IMG/VR virus record: IMGVR_UViG_3300010354_000044
Location: 1 to 64,000 of that record
Direction: 5' to 3' (one strand)
DNA: 64,000 nucleotides
DNA from: a virus
Shown here: positions 18,054 to 28,145 of the stretch, piece by piece
Layout of the letters: each line of letters starts with the position of its first letter
How positions within the stretch are numbered: the stretch's first letter is position 1
Made by a program: the position numbers and the translations under genes
Notes under the pieces: generated by a model
What the model saw: the letters and a program-made list of their open reading frames with translations, nothing else
Told to the model about the DNA's origin: nothing
The model's database searches: none

Positions 18054-19905
18054 GCCAGCCCTGCTGTCCCCCTGAGTTAAGGGTGTGCCGTACACCCTCA
18101 ATACGCCACATAGACTGAGGTTCCTTTTTGAAACCTGACTTCCGCCAGTAGTTATCTCCTTCCCAACCTTGGTTGCCTTCAACAACGGTTGCCGTCTCGG
18201 GATTAGTAACAGAACAGTAAACGTCTTCAGCAGAATCCTTAAATTCAGCTTGGCGCCCCTTAAATTGGTACGTCTGATCCGGCCTCTCTAAGTCTGTACC
18301 TGGGTCCTCTGCTGAGTAGTTACCTTTGATAGGTGCTGACTCTTCGTTCTGGTCATTGATACCTTTCCTTGTTACGTCCACGACACTCATGTAGTGGGCC
18401 CGGGTCATAGCCTCATACTCCTTTACAGCCTCCCGCTCATCTATATAGCGCTGTAGTGACTGTGGATATAGAGGTGAGTTTATTATCTGTACTAACTCCC
18501 CAGCCGTCAGAGAAGGGTCCCCTAAGACCGTGCAGGACGCCTGGCGCAGTTCTTTAGCGTAGAGGCGTGCTGCAGAGGCCGCTACCGCGGCGGCTTCTCC
18601 TATACTTTTAATAGTTGGGTCCTCAATGTAAATATTTCGCCCTCCTAGTTCAACCCCTCTTAGAAAGGCAGGCCGAGCTGCCATGTGCATAATTATGGCA
18701 TTGCCAGCAGTTGTACCATTAGGGGACTGATTAGCAATAAAGAAATTGGTTTTCATGCCATGGGTAGACTGCTCCTCTTTGAAGTTAATTAACATTTGGT
18801 TGTAGTCTACTTCGGCAAAAATTGCTTCATAATCAAAGTTTGGAATCAATTGGCAGTCCAAGCCGGAGCGTTCTGTTAGTTCGCCCTCTATATTCTGGGC
18901 TTCAAAGGTTGGTTTAATAGATTCTACGGAAACCTCCCCGGGAATAGTTCTGTAGTAATAAGTCCGGTAGAAGCGTTTAGAATCCGCTAACCCGCTGACG
19001 TCATTAACTCTTGGGCTGTAGTATAAATTACCGTCCAGGTGGTTTTGAAATAGCTCTGTAGGGTAGGGCTCTTGAGCTGCTAAAAATCTAATAAACTCTA
19101 CGGGGATTTGCTTCTCAATAGTAAAGTCTTTAGATATAACATCTACTGAGAAGGGTAGCCGCCCTGTAATAACATTGAAGTAAATAGTAGGCTCTATGTC
19201 CCATAGCTCCTTAGGGTTACTTGTTCGGCCTTGAACAGGGATAACACCTTTTGAGTAATCATTTTTGCATCTATAAAAGAAATCTACAGGAACTAAAGTA
19301 TTGTTCAGGTCTTGCAGAATTTCTTTAATGCCGGTTCTTTGCCCAAATAGGTCAAATAGAAACCCTCCGCCTCCTTGCGGTAAAACGCTGGGGTTAATAC
19401 CACTGTCCCGCAGAAACTGAATAGCCCTATTATAATGGGGCCCTCTCTGAAACCTGCTTGCGGCATTCCGGACAGTTGTATCATTGCTATCCGGGATGTC
19501 CCAAGCCAAACGTCCTTTACTGTCCCTATAATTCTCGTTAGCCGTACCTACTAAAATAGCGGAATAGGCATGCCTAATATCATGTTGACCGGGCTTGAAT
19601 CCTCTGTCTCTTAGGTACCTAACTACCGCAGGCATTTGCTCGCTAATAGACTGCTGACCGCCTGTTCCGTATTTGCGTTGATTATCTGGGCTAAATTGAA
19701 TTAAGCCTTTATATCTATAGTAATCACCTCCCATAAGATTTGGGTTTAACGTACCGGCGCTTTCAAAAGACATTAGAGCAGTAAACTCAACCACATTTAG
19801 TTGAAGAGCAGCAGCTGCCTGTTGAATAACCAAAGCTCCTGCAGGGTCTTTCTGTACCCGCTCTGCCGTACCTACACGGCCACCTCTAGGTCTATATTGA
19901 GCCAT
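18022..19905 (-). CDS. Baseplate hub protein with N-terminal lytic transglycosylase-like domain
   Basis: Residues ~25-170 look like an SLT/goose-lysozyme fold: FTALMSFESAGTLNPN carries the candidate catalytic Glu48, followed by YKGLIQFSPDNQRKYG (66-81), the usual GLxQ block. The remaining ~450 residues hold IPVQGRTSNPKELWDIEP and a long beta-rich part that fits a hub or gp27-like ring protein. In other myoviruses a tail lysozyme cuts peptidoglycan during puncture. It lies five bases after the peptidase-bearing gene at 19911, giving two wall-degrading domains in adjacent hub genes. ATG start. Confidence 0.65.
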   Translation of the reverse strand: MAQYRPRGGRVGTAERVQKDPAGALVIQQAAAALQLNVVEFTALMSFESAGTLNPNLMGGDYYRYKGLIQFSPDNQRKYGTGGQQSISEQMPAVVRYLRDRGFKPGQHDIRHAYSAILVGTANENYRDSKGRLAWDIPDSNDTTVRNAASRFQRGPHYNRAIQFLRDSGINPSVLPQGGGGFLFDLFGQRTGIKEILQDLNNTLVPVDFFYRCKNDYSKGVIPVQGRTSNPKELWDIEPTIYFNVITGRLPFSVDVISKDFTIEKQIPVEFIRFLAAQEPYPTELFQNHLDGNLYYSPRVNDVSGLADSKRFYRTYYYRTIPGEVSVESIKPTFEAQNIEGELTERSGLDCQLIPNFDYEAIFAEVDYNQMLINFKEEQSTHGMKTNFFIANQSPNGTTAGNAIIMHMAARPAFLRGVELGGRNIYIEDPTIKSIGEAAAVAASAARLYAKELRQASCTVLGDPSLTAGELVQIINSPLYPQSLQRYIDEREAVKEYEAMTRAHYMSVVDVTRKGINDQNEESAPIKGNYSAEDPGTDLERPDQTYQFKGRQAEFKDSAEDVYCSVTNPETATVVEGNQGWEGDNYWRKSGFKKEPQSMWRIEGVRHTLNSGGQQGWLTELVLLAPY

Positions 19906-19910
19906 ATCTT

Positions 19911-21191
19911 TTAAAAGTATTTTTTACTGTCGTCACGTAAGTGAAATATTTGCATTACAACACCGTCCGGAAATCGGATTGTGCTTAAGTTACCCGCCCC
20001 TAAGTTATAACCAGGGACGTAGCTAATTCCCTTTACAGGAACAGTAACTGTGATTCTAGCCCCTGAAGGGCAGCCAAAGTCTATGCCATAATGCATTCTG
20101 CCCCAACGCGGGCCATATCCAGATGTTTTAGGCCAACTGGTTAATACACGCCCATTTACAGCAAATCGGGCCATATGAGACGATAGTGGAGGAGGTGCCC
20201 CCTTCTGTTTGTGTAAAGTTTTATGGTATTGAATATGAACGTGAGGCCCTTTAGATGCTCCCGTATTCCCTACTAAACCTACAAAAGCCCCAGGTGCGCC
20301 AGTTGTACCTGTATCTACTAAGTCTGAACTATCGCCAGACGTAACTTCTCCACTCTCGTTTGTAAGGTAAGTACCTAAATCCTGGACATAACCTGGTTTA
20401 ATAATGCGGCCATTAATGTTGCAAGGTTCTGCATCTGCCCCTACATCAACATAACCTATACCTAATTGTGCGGCTTTTACTATTAAAGACGACCGTAGGA
20501 TATTCTCACCGTCCTTAGAAAACGCTTTTGCCAGAGTACTAACATTTTTGTCAGAGTAACTCGGGTCAAAACTTACCTCTGTATCCTGCAGATAGCGCAT
20601 TCTATCTCGGCATTGGATACTAGCTGTTACTCCCTTACTCGTCCCTACAGTAGAGATTGTATCTACAATACCCACAAATATACGGGTTAGGCGATTACTC
20701 TCTATATCATCAACTGTAATAGGTCTCATTACAGGAATATAGCCAGCCCATATAGATATCTCTGACTCAGCCTGGAACTGCAGGAGTTTCCGCTCCTGCG
20801 TTTGTGCGGGTACTTGGTTAACATTCAGTGCGTTTAGTATTCCACTTGCTTGAAAGGGTGTTGGGGTATTACGTGATTGAGGCTCCTCTTTTATTACATC
20901 CGGTTCGGGCGGAGTTACGCCCTGATAATAAAGAGGAAATGGTGGTGGCACGTCATGAACAGTTGGTAACGAGCAACTAAGATGAATAGTAGCTGTGGAT
21001 GATGCCCAAAAGCGTTGTTGGTAAACAGTTCCACCCGTAATAACCCAGACCCTAGGTTCTGTACCTATGTTAGAGAACAGTATTTGTGTATGGTCTAGTG
21101 CCGTTATGCACCAGACGGGAAATTGCCCCTGGTCTCTCATTTGACAAGGGGCACCCATGGCAGGCGAAAAACGTGGTTCAGGTATAGACAT
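19911..21191 (-). CDS. Baseplate hub protein with apparently circularly permuted M23 peptidase domain
   Basis: Of 426 residues, the first ~290 look like a tail/hub domain (IWAGYIPVMRPITVDDIES, RIFVGIVDTIS). The C-terminal part holds all expected LytM/M23 zinc and catalytic elements, but in swapped order. GLVGNTGASKGPHVHIQYH (His317, His319) comes first, then YGPRWGRMHYGIDFGCPSG (His367, Asp371), then IFHLRD (His417) just before the stop. In ordinary M23 enzymes the HxxxD block is first and HxH last. This looks like a natural circular permutation. The predicted job is cleavage of peptide cross-links in peptidoglycan during infection. A hairpin overlaps the region just upstream of the start. 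Confidence 0.7.
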   Translation of the reverse strand: MSIPEPRFSPAMGAPCQMRDQGQFPVWCITALDHTQILFSNIGTEPRVWVITGGTVYQQRFWASSTATIHLSCSLPTVHDVPPPFPLYYQGVTPPEPDVIKEEPQSRNTPTPFQASGILNALNVNQVPAQTQERKLLQFQAESEISIWAGYIPVMRPITVDDIESNRLTRIFVGIVDTISTVGTSKGVTASIQCRDRMRYLQDTEVSFDPSYSDKNVSTLAKAFSKDGENILRSSLIVKAAQLGIGYVDVGADAEPCNINGRIIKPGYVQDLGTYLTNESGEVTSGDSSDLVDTGTTGAPGAFVGLVGNTGASKGPHVHIQYHKTLHKQKGAPPPLSSHMARFAVNGRVLTSWPKTSGYGPRWGRMHYGIDFGCPSGARITVTVPVKGISYVPGYNLGAGNLSTIRFPDGVVMQIFHLRDDSKKYF

Positions 21192-21194
21192 AAA

Positions 21195-21216
21195 AGCCTG
21201 GTTTTAGTACCAGGCT
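21195..21216 (-). terminator. Hairpin with short U-run just before the hub gene start
   Basis: An 8-bp perfect stem (AGCCTGGT/ACCAGGCT) with a 6-base loop. Read on the minus strand it is followed by TTTATG, where ATG is the start of the 21191 gene. It may act as a partial terminator after the tube gene, or hide the ribosome-binding site of the hub gene and lower its translation relative to the abundant tube protein. Confidence 0.5.
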
Positions 21217-21259
21217 AGTCTAAGTCCTATTTGTAAATGTAGTCAGCTTTAATAGTTTA

Positions 21260-21982
21260 TTAAGCTACCGCCCAGCCTGGTTGTCCGTTATTAATTGGAT
21301 TCAGAGTAGGTCTTGCCGAGTCACCTTCATAAGAGCCGTAAACCCGTAGGTTACCCTCAGAGTCGCCAAGAGTTGTCCCTGCATAGACAGAGCTTTGGTC
21401 AATATAGGTAATACCTTCAGCTAGCCCTTCCCATCGCACAGCAATCACAGAACGACCCGCCATTGCGCCAATCGTCATGCTATCTACCTTACAGTAGCTA
21501 AGCCGGTACTGACCTGTACTATGCCGACGATTAGCAAAAGTTTGATTGGTAATTAGTTCTCCCAAAGCGGAGTTTCGCATGCTAGATTCACTTACAGTTA
21601 AGCCACGCTCATCTAGCTCAGGAGCATTCAAGTCAAATGTGATTAGAAAACGGGGGGAGCGGGAAATCCGCATTTCCCGTCGGATGTCGTCGAATCCAAA
21701 GGTCTGCTGAATTACCCGAGTATCTAGGAGGCCCCGCTCCAAAACCCAACCAAACTGGAATTCACCATCCAGCATACGAGGTACACGCTGGTTAAATTCC
21801 ATGTAAGGCTCTGTCGCATTGCGGACAGTTAACTGAATGGAGGTAAATCGGCCTACGTGGACTTGGTTGCCGGTGGCTTGGTCCACCATCCAGACATCAG
21901 CGTCAAAGCCCTGTAAAGGGTCTCTAATTGCATTATTAACGGCGGCGCCGTTAGCGGAATCTACAGTCTTGTATAAAGCCAT
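21260..21982 (-). CDS. Tail tube protein (candidate)
   Basis: The 240-residue protein is encoded directly after the sheath gene and before the hub genes, the usual place for the tube. It is beta-rich with a segment HVGRFTSIQLTVRNATEPYM and a later strand SVIAVRWEGLAEGITYID. Tube proteins polymerise into the inner channel through which DNA passes. Position, size and beta content support the call; no diagnostic motif is known to me for this lineage. Confidence 0.6.
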   Translation of the reverse strand: MALYKTVDSANGAAVNNAIRDPLQGFDADVWMVDQATGNQVHVGRFTSIQLTVRNATEPYMEFNQRVPRMLDGEFQFGWVLERGLLDTRVIQQTFGFDDIRREMRISRSPRFLITFDLNAPELDERGLTVSESSMRNSALGELITNQTFANRRHSTGQYRLSYCKVDSMTIGAMAGRSVIAVRWEGLAEGITYIDQSSVYAGTTLGDSEGNLRVYGSYEGDSARPTLNPINNGQPGWAVA

Positions 21983-21998
21983 TGTCTCTTAGCTCAAA

Positions 21999-24900
21999 TT
22001 ATAAGGTTTGGATAGATAGACTATCTTCAATTTCACGAGTTACATTTACACGAATGTAATCAGCAGGGAATACCGGCGTGTAGAAGATTGCAATATTTAG
22101 AACGCCTTGAGCTACTGTATTTGAAGGATTATTAGACTCGTTACAAAGGGTAGGTCTATAAGCAATAATCCGCTCTTCTCTTTGTAGGTTTTGAAGATAA
22201 GCATCTACAGCGGAGGCTACTCGGCTGCGCAATCCTTCTGTATTCCGGTTTGACCGAACCCAGATAAGGTTACTGTATAGATCATGTAGAATCTGGTCGC
22301 CCATGCGGCGGATAGATACATAGCGATCGTTGTATAAGGACGTGGTACTAATCCCATTTAGGAACTTGAATGTTCTCAGGCCCGCGTCATAATACAAAAC
22401 CTCGGCTCTGGCTCGGGTTACCGCATCCAAATAAGTAGTCGTGGTAGGGGTATCTACAGAAATAACACCATTAGGAATCATCCCTTCCCCTGCGGCTGCT
22501 GGGGAGATTTCTGGATTCTTACTTGCTAGCAGTCCTACATAAAGACCAGCTGCTGGGGTATTGTTAAATCCAGGAACCCCTTGCATTGTAATGTGGCCGC
22601 CAATTAGTACAACCCTAGGGTTATCTAGACCAGCGGCTAATACTTGAGCCTGACTCTCAGATAGATTTTGAGGCGCCTGAATAACGGCAGTACGAAGTCC
22701 CGTCATTACATTGGCGCGGTTAACCTGCCCAACCATTTCTTCTACTACAGAAGAGTAGTTTTGGTCTCCTGCTGTAAAGCCAGCGCAGTATAGCAAGGAA
22801 ATATCTTCTGATTCCAGAGCTTGTACCGCTTGTCTTAGGATAACAGCACGTTCTGCAGAGGATAGACTAGAGATGCTAGCATCACTGCCTCCCTCCAGAT
22901 AAACATTCTGTAAGTAAGGAGAGCCTACAGCTCCTTGGGCATAGACGGGTAAACTGTACGAGGCGGTAGAGCTAGACGCTACATTCAATACAGGGATTCG
23001 GTCGCCGTAAGAGGGTGCTTGCCTCATAGGTACCTTATCCAGCTCGGCTTCCGTGAGTATCTGCCCAGCAACTACAGGAAGATAGAAGACTCGGATTAGC
23101 CGGCTGTTAGCCGAGGCGTTAAATAAACCATTGGTGGCTACGTCCCGGGTGGATAAAGTTAAGGTCTCAGACGTGGGGGTGCTCAGGTAATCTCCACTAT
23201 CCTCGTCTACAACAAACAGCGTAAACTGACCGTTTGCTTGCGGTGTAAGAGTAACCTTTAGCTTATTGCCATACACCCCATCAGACAGAGCTAGGACACG
23301 GATTAGAGCATCCGAATCAATAGAGTAGAAGTCTTTAAAAGCTGGTCTAGATCCAACCGTGGCCCCTGCAAACGTTTTGATAGACGTAGATAGCCAGTTG
23401 GTATTAGAATCTGGTAGGTTCGTAGCATTCAATAGAAAGTCTTCGGCTACCACACTACCAGTAGTGCCCGAGACCTGCCTAGTCAATACAGCTTTTAGGC
23501 GGTTTGCGTCCGAACCGGTATAGTTGGATTTTAGGGTTAGGCTGGGAGGGTTTAAAGTGACTGACAGCTCTGGTTCCGCCAACATGCCTAGCATGTTAAC
23601 ATCAGCCTCAATCGCGGCTTTCAATTGGCTTAAAATCTGACCGGCCCCAGTACCTACACTAAAGTTACTCTGGCCTGCGACTGAACCGATACCAACTGAA
23701 GCGTAGGCTACAGGCACCCGAAAGGTACCGCCCAGAAGGAACGCAATCTTGTTGGAACTTTCAATGCCTGGTAGGTCTACAGTAATACCAGAAGGGATAG
23801 CAAAAATAACACCATCACTGCGCTCGAACAGTAATTGATGGTTAAAATTATCTTGCTTAACAGCTTCATCTGAAACTACATAAGAATCTACAACCGCCGA
23901 ACGTAAATCGGATTCAAATTGTGTTTGCAAATAGCTGTAGGTCATAGGGTCACTTAGTACCCCTTGGCTGTTGGCAGGAATATTACCGCTTAGAGTCCCG
24001 TTAACTGTTACATTGCTCGCGCTAGCTGCAGCTTGGGTCCCTACTACAAAATACCCGTTAACCCCAAAATCAATAATAAACCCACGGTCTACACGGTAAG
24101 GCAAGGATGTTAGTTGAATAGAAGTAGCGCCATTGGTGTGCGCACTATTACCGGTAGTGACCGTTGAGTTAGCTTTTTTCTTGTACTGAGGTAAAGACCC
24201 AGAATTTACCCTGAATGTTGAAGAAAATACATACTTATTAGTAGCCACCTCGTACAGACTAACAGGGGCGTTAGAAAGAGCTGCCGAGATATTACCCTGC
24301 ACTAAGAATCTGACCATCGTAGGACTAGTGGGGTCCTGGCTGGCGTTAGATAGAACTACCAAGGGCTTCCCAGTGCTGGGGTTAAAAGCAGTGGCAGAAT
24401 TAGAGTAGATTAACCGCCCGGGCTTTAAGTTAGAGATGAAAGCTTGGTTAGCCGTAAGGGTCTGGTCCGCCTGTACCCACTGGATCTGAGCCTCTAAAGC
24501 AGGAGTTCCGCCGGTTTCCGGTACGTAGGTTTGAGGAGCTGTGACCAGGGCATTAGTAGTAATTACAGGCTCTACAGTCGGCTGAGTATTTTGTAAGATG
24601 GTTACCGTAGGGGTTGCAGAGGTCAATAAACCACTGAGGGCAACCGAAGTGTTAGAGCGTAAAGCATCGTTTACGAGCTTAAAGGTGGCGTTAGGAAAGT
24701 ACAGGTAAGAGCCGGCCCCTAGGTTAGTTGCTAGACTGGTGACCGTTAACGTCTTAACTTGTACGGCGGAGACAGTACCAGCTTCTAACGTGCCAGGGTT
24801 CTTAGATACAGTAGCCGTTACAGCAGGGGTTATAGCTGTAATCGTGACCTGCATGTTGTTGCTAGAGACTGAGTAAATCTCATTAACAGCAGGAGTAGCT

Positions 24901-25550
24901 CCCTGTGGGTTAGTTAAGGTTAGGGTCTGGTTTAACGCATAGGTTGTAGTTGAAGCTACGTCAAAAGAAATAGTCTTAGATACGTTAGATACCGGCGCAG
25001 CTACGGTTACTTGAACGCTGCTTTGCAGATAATCCTCTACAACATATTCAAATAAACCTAGGCCTGTATAATCAATAGAGGTAGGTAAAGCAGAGGCCGC
25101 AGATACCGAAAATGTACCTGCTGCCCTAGTAGACTCAATAGCTTCGCCAACATAACGAATGTCAAGCTTAAGTCCAGTTGTTTGAACCTGCGCGCCGTTG
25201 TTAAATTGTTGAATATTCCCACTGTAGCCTACACGAGCTTCGTTCGTAGGTAGCAGGCTGGAGAGACTGATTTTATAACTAGATTCAGTAGATTGAGGAG
25301 TAGCCCTAGAAATAATTAAATCAGTGGCCCCTTGTAGAATCGCTTGTCTTACGGCTACAGCCCCGGGAGAGTTATCATCTCCATAGAGATAAGCCGCGTC
25401 TTGGCGGTTGGTAACCCGAGTAGCTCCTCTAGGGCCCCGTCGGAACACACCAGCAACCCCAATCCGATTGCGGTATGTAGTAGTAAAAGGAATAGGCCCT
25501 ACAAGCGTTTCACTAAAAGAAACATTAGGAAAAGAGAATTGCTGCGCCAT
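21999..25550 (-). CDS. Tail sheath protein, unusually long
   Basis: The ends match contractile sheath proteins: N-terminal FSFPNVSFSETLVGPIPF and GVAGVFRRGPRGATRVTNRQ, and a C-terminal domain with AAGLDNPRVVLIGGH, AGLYVGLLASKN and RRMGDQILHDLYSNLIWVRS, ending in REIEDSLSIQTL. At 1,183 residues it is almost twice the length of T4 gp18. The extra ~500 residues (about 200-700) are Thr/Ser/Val-rich and look like inserted beta-domains exposed on the tail surface. This gene shows that the tail is contractile. It uses an ATG start with no gene overlap. Confidence 0.85.
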   Translation of the reverse strand: MAQQFSFPNVSFSETLVGPIPFTTTYRNRIGVAGVFRRGPRGATRVTNRQDAAYLYGDDNSPGAVAVRQAILQGATDLIISRATPQSTESSYKISLSSLLPTNEARVGYSGNIQQFNNGAQVQTTGLKLDIRYVGEAIESTRAAGTFSVSAASALPTSIDYTGLGLFEYVVEDYLQSSVQVTVAAPVSNVSKTISFDVASTTTYALNQTLTLTNPQGATPAVNEIYSVSSNNMQVTITAITPAVTATVSKNPGTLEAGTVSAVQVKTLTVTSLATNLGAGSYLYFPNATFKLVNDALRSNTSVALSGLLTSATPTVTILQNTQPTVEPVITTNALVTAPQTYVPETGGTPALEAQIQWVQADQTLTANQAFISNLKPGRLIYSNSATAFNPSTGKPLVVLSNASQDPTSPTMVRFLVQGNISAALSNAPVSLYEVATNKYVFSSTFRVNSGSLPQYKKKANSTVTTGNSAHTNGATSIQLTSLPYRVDRGFIIDFGVNGYFVVGTQAAASASNVTVNGTLSGNIPANSQGVLSDPMTYSYLQTQFESDLRSAVVDSYVVSDEAVKQDNFNHQLLFERSDGVIFAIPSGITVDLPGIESSNKIAFLLGGTFRVPVAYASVGIGSVAGQSNFSVGTGAGQILSQLKAAIEADVNMLGMLAEPELSVTLNPPSLTLKSNYTGSDANRLKAVLTRQVSGTTGSVVAEDFLLNATNLPDSNTNWLSTSIKTFAGATVGSRPAFKDFYSIDSDALIRVLALSDGVYGNKLKVTLTPQANGQFTLFVVDEDSGDYLSTPTSETLTLSTRDVATNGLFNASANSRLIRVFYLPVVAGQILTEAELDKVPMRQAPSYGDRIPVLNVASSSTASYSLPVYAQGAVGSPYLQNVYLEGGSDASISSLSSAERAVILRQAVQALESEDISLLYCAGFTAGDQNYSSVVEEMVGQVNRANVMTGLRTAVIQAPQNLSESQAQVLAAGLDNPRVVLIGGHITMQGVPGFNNTPAAGLYVGLLASKNPEISPAAAGEGMIPNGVISVDTPTTTTYLDAVTRARAEVLYYDAGLRTFKFLNGISTTSLYNDRYVSIRRMGDQILHDLYSNLIWVRSNRNTEGLRSRVASAVDAYLQNLQREERIIAYRPTLCNESNNPSNTVAQGVLNIAIFYTPVFPADYIRVNVTREIEDSLSIQTL

Positions 25551-25616
25551 GGTGTGGAGTTTTAGGTTAGTACCTGTATAGCAAAGTAAATCTGATTATG
25601 ACTGTTCAATATTTAG

Positions 25617-26540
25617 CTACCCTATTGAGGCCGTAATAGTTACCGAAGAAATTGCTGAGTGGTAAAGCCTAATAGGGTCTTGTAATGTAGTTGTAGCCGA
25701 GACATAAGACTTGGTAGTATGCAATATAGCTTCAGGGCTGACCAATAATTCATAATTATTTGGGTCTTCCACATCCAACTCAGGATTTTTATAGGTATCC
25801 AGAGTTTTAATAAACTCTACTAAATAAAACTCGTTTAAGTCCCTAGCTTGATTTGTCTGATAAATATCAAACTCAACAGCTATGTGAGCCCGATGAAACA
25901 GTAGGTTCTGACCCTCCGTTTGGGATATAGTGTCAGAGCTTGGGTAGTTAGTGTATAAAATACTAGGGTTTCTTAGTCCATAAGGTAAAAAGACCTGTTG
26001 GTCCTTAATTACCATACGAAGCAGGGTCATATAGTCTCTCAGAATTTCCTCGGCTGGAACTATATAAAGCTCTACCGATTGATTGCTATTTACTAAAGGG
26101 TCCTGCGTTGCTGTTTCAATATGGCTTATGTTGTAACCCTGGGGTAATTCAGTATTCGGCACTAAGTAATACTCTACTTGTACCGGTATATCAAACGAAG
26201 ATTCAGTTAGTAAAGCTTCTATAGTTAGGCGAAACTTTAGTCTATCTAAGTACTCGCCAGGTTCCGGCCTCCCTAAGGTATAGTGCTCGTGCTCAATAGC
26301 ATTTCTAGACTCATTAGTACTCCCTCCTGTTGGATATACCGAAATGGTTAGGCCTTGTTCGGGTAATTCCAAACCTGCATAAGTTCTGAATTTTCTTATA
26401 AATATCTGCTCAGGCTCTGCCCCGACTGGGGTTGCTGGATTAAAAACCGGTGGGTTTTGGATAAGAGGGTGCGCCTGTATAGCTAGCGCAACCGCTAGGC
26501 AGACTTGCCTATCTGTCGGGTAGTAACGCCTTACCGCCAT
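25617..26540 (-). CDS. Putative tail-completion or neck protein
   Basis: The 307-residue product has no recognised domain. It starts MAVRRYYPTDRQVCLAVALA and continues with beta-rich sequence (LTISVYPTGG, VQVEYYLVPN) of the kind found in tail terminator or connector proteins. It is encoded between the 26549 gene and the sheath, where myoviruses carry neck and tail-terminator genes, eight bases after its upstream neighbour. The role is inferred from position. Confidence 0.45.
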   Translation of the reverse strand: MAVRRYYPTDRQVCLAVALAIQAHPLIQNPPVFNPATPVGAEPEQIFIRKFRTYAGLELPEQGLTISVYPTGGSTNESRNAIEHEHYTLGRPEPGEYLDRLKFRLTIEALLTESSFDIPVQVEYYLVPNTELPQGYNISHIETATQDPLVNSNQSVELYIVPAEEILRDYMTLLRMVIKDQQVFLPYGLRNPSILYTNYPSSDTISQTEGQNLLFHRAHIAVEFDIYQTNQARDLNEFYLVEFIKTLDTYKNPELDVEDPNNYELLVSPEAILHTTKSYVSATTTLQDPIRLYHSAISSVTITASIG

Positions 26541-26548
26541 AATACCCT

Positions 26549-28126
26549 CTAGTAAAAGTAAGTTTGGTCGTGTAATTCCTGGAAGTGGCGGTTAGCATCG
26601 TTTAATTCGTCTAGTAACCTAGAGCGCGCAAAACCGACCATCTTAGGGGTCCCACTTAAGTCCAGCTGATTCTCATTAGTCGGCGTTACACTCAGCTCAT
26701 ACGTTGATTTTACCTTGACGGACCTGGCCCTATTGGAGTACAGGGAATAGGTCTGACTATAATCGCCCAGGGAGATTAGTAAGTCGTTAGGTACGCTCAG
26801 AATATCAAGGATTAGTGTAATCTGCGGGTTGGTAACAGACCAAGCAAAAAGCTCTACTACTGCAATTGGATCGTCAACGCTTGGAGGGTCATTCCTAACA
26901 ATTGCCGCAACCATGTAACTTGAATCTTTATTTGCCGTAATTGTATTAACTAAAGATTCTGCGAACTGAGCTGGCCTAGATTTATCCAAAACAGTTTGCT
27001 CTGCGCCTGTTAGTCTGTTAAACGTCGTAGTGATTGCAGCGTCTGATGTTACTGGGAATCGGATTGTATAGTTAGACGCACCTGGGGGTGTAATAGTTGT
27101 ATCTCGTTTTATATACAGAATTACGGGCGATTTTGTGCTCTCGGCGTCTCCTACGCGGCTAGATACAAAGTAATTCGAGCGGACTAATAAAAGAATACTA
27201 TTTAAAGGGTAAGTACTCAGATTACTTGAATCAACACCCCACCTAAACGGCAGTTGGAGGGTACTGTAGCCAGCGTTGGTAGAGGATTTAAACTGAATCG
27301 TCACCAGGTACGCTGTTCTATCCGCGACCGCTGTACGAGGACTAAGTTCTAAATAATGGGTACTCTCTTCACCCGATAATACCGGGGCAGCTAGGATATT
27401 AACAGTAGTATCTGTTAAAGAGGCTTCATTAACTTTGTCGGCAATGTCATTAACAATCCTGGCCGTAGATAAGCTACCAGCGCTATACACAATTGGCGTT
27501 AATGTTACAGCGGTGCCTGGAAAGCTCACATAGAGATATAGTGTATTGGTTAATGTAAAGCTTAGCTGTTCAAAGTAGAGCTGCCCTTTGACTTCAGACT
27601 CATCCGTTGTAGGAGAGGGCTCGCTTGTATTGATAGTAGCAACATCTATCAATAGTTTCAGCTCAGCCATAGCCTTATCTTTTAAGGCTTCTGCATGGTT
27701 TAACTGTTCCTTTAGGGTGGCATAGGCAGATATTAATTCTGCCGCCGCTAGAGCAGAGCTTATACGCCGGATACCTTCAGCAAATTTATTTCGCTCCTCA
27801 TTTAACAGGTTGCCGCTCGGGGGCGAGAACATAAATTTCTTGACATCAGCCGTATTAGGGTAACGCCAGCTGCCGTCACTGTTTTTTGCCGTACTAATAA
27901 TAAGAGCTATTTCTGGGTCGGCATGGTCAGTGATAGCATAATATACCTCTTTGACCGCTGTGTTTTTTAGCAATACAGAGAACCGCCGCACCATCCTAGC
28001 CATGTTGGCTAACTCCGGCGAGGCGGTTATCATTTGCTGGTCCGTAGCGTTTTCTATCCCTGCATTTTCAATAGCCGTAAATGCAGCGTTATTAAAAGAG
28101 AAGCGGTCTCCAAAGGAAAATTGCAT
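26549..28126 (-). CDS. Putative neck / head-tail joining protein
   Basis: The 525 residues begin with FSFGDRFSFNN, followed by a helical region to about residue 165 that includes a coiled-coil-like segment (AEALKDKAMAELKLLIDV), and then ~350 residues of beta-rich, Thr/Ser-rich sequence. No motif was recognised. It lies between head genes and sheath in the head-to-tail order of this block, which suggests a neck, collar or whisker-type role. Confidence 0.4.
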   Translation of the reverse strand: MQFSFGDRFSFNNAAFTAIENAGIENATDQQMITASPELANMARMVRRFSVLLKNTAVKEVYYAITDHADPEIALIISTAKNSDGSWRYPNTADVKKFMFSPPSGNLLNEERNKFAEGIRRISSALAAAELISAYATLKEQLNHAEALKDKAMAELKLLIDVATINTSEPSPTTDESEVKGQLYFEQLSFTLTNTLYLYVSFPGTAVTLTPIVYSAGSLSTARIVNDIADKVNEASLTDTTVNILAAPVLSGEESTHYLELSPRTAVADRTAYLVTIQFKSSTNAGYSTLQLPFRWGVDSSNLSTYPLNSILLLVRSNYFVSSRVGDAESTKSPVILYIKRDTTITPPGASNYTIRFPVTSDAAITTTFNRLTGAEQTVLDKSRPAQFAESLVNTITANKDSSYMVAAIVRNDPPSVDDPIAVVELFAWSVTNPQITLILDILSVPNDLLISLGDYSQTYSLYSNRARSVKVKSTYELSVTPTNENQLDLSGTPKMVGFARSRLLDELNDANRHFQELHDQTYFY

Positions 28127-28145
28127 TAACGTCCATTAAGCAAAC

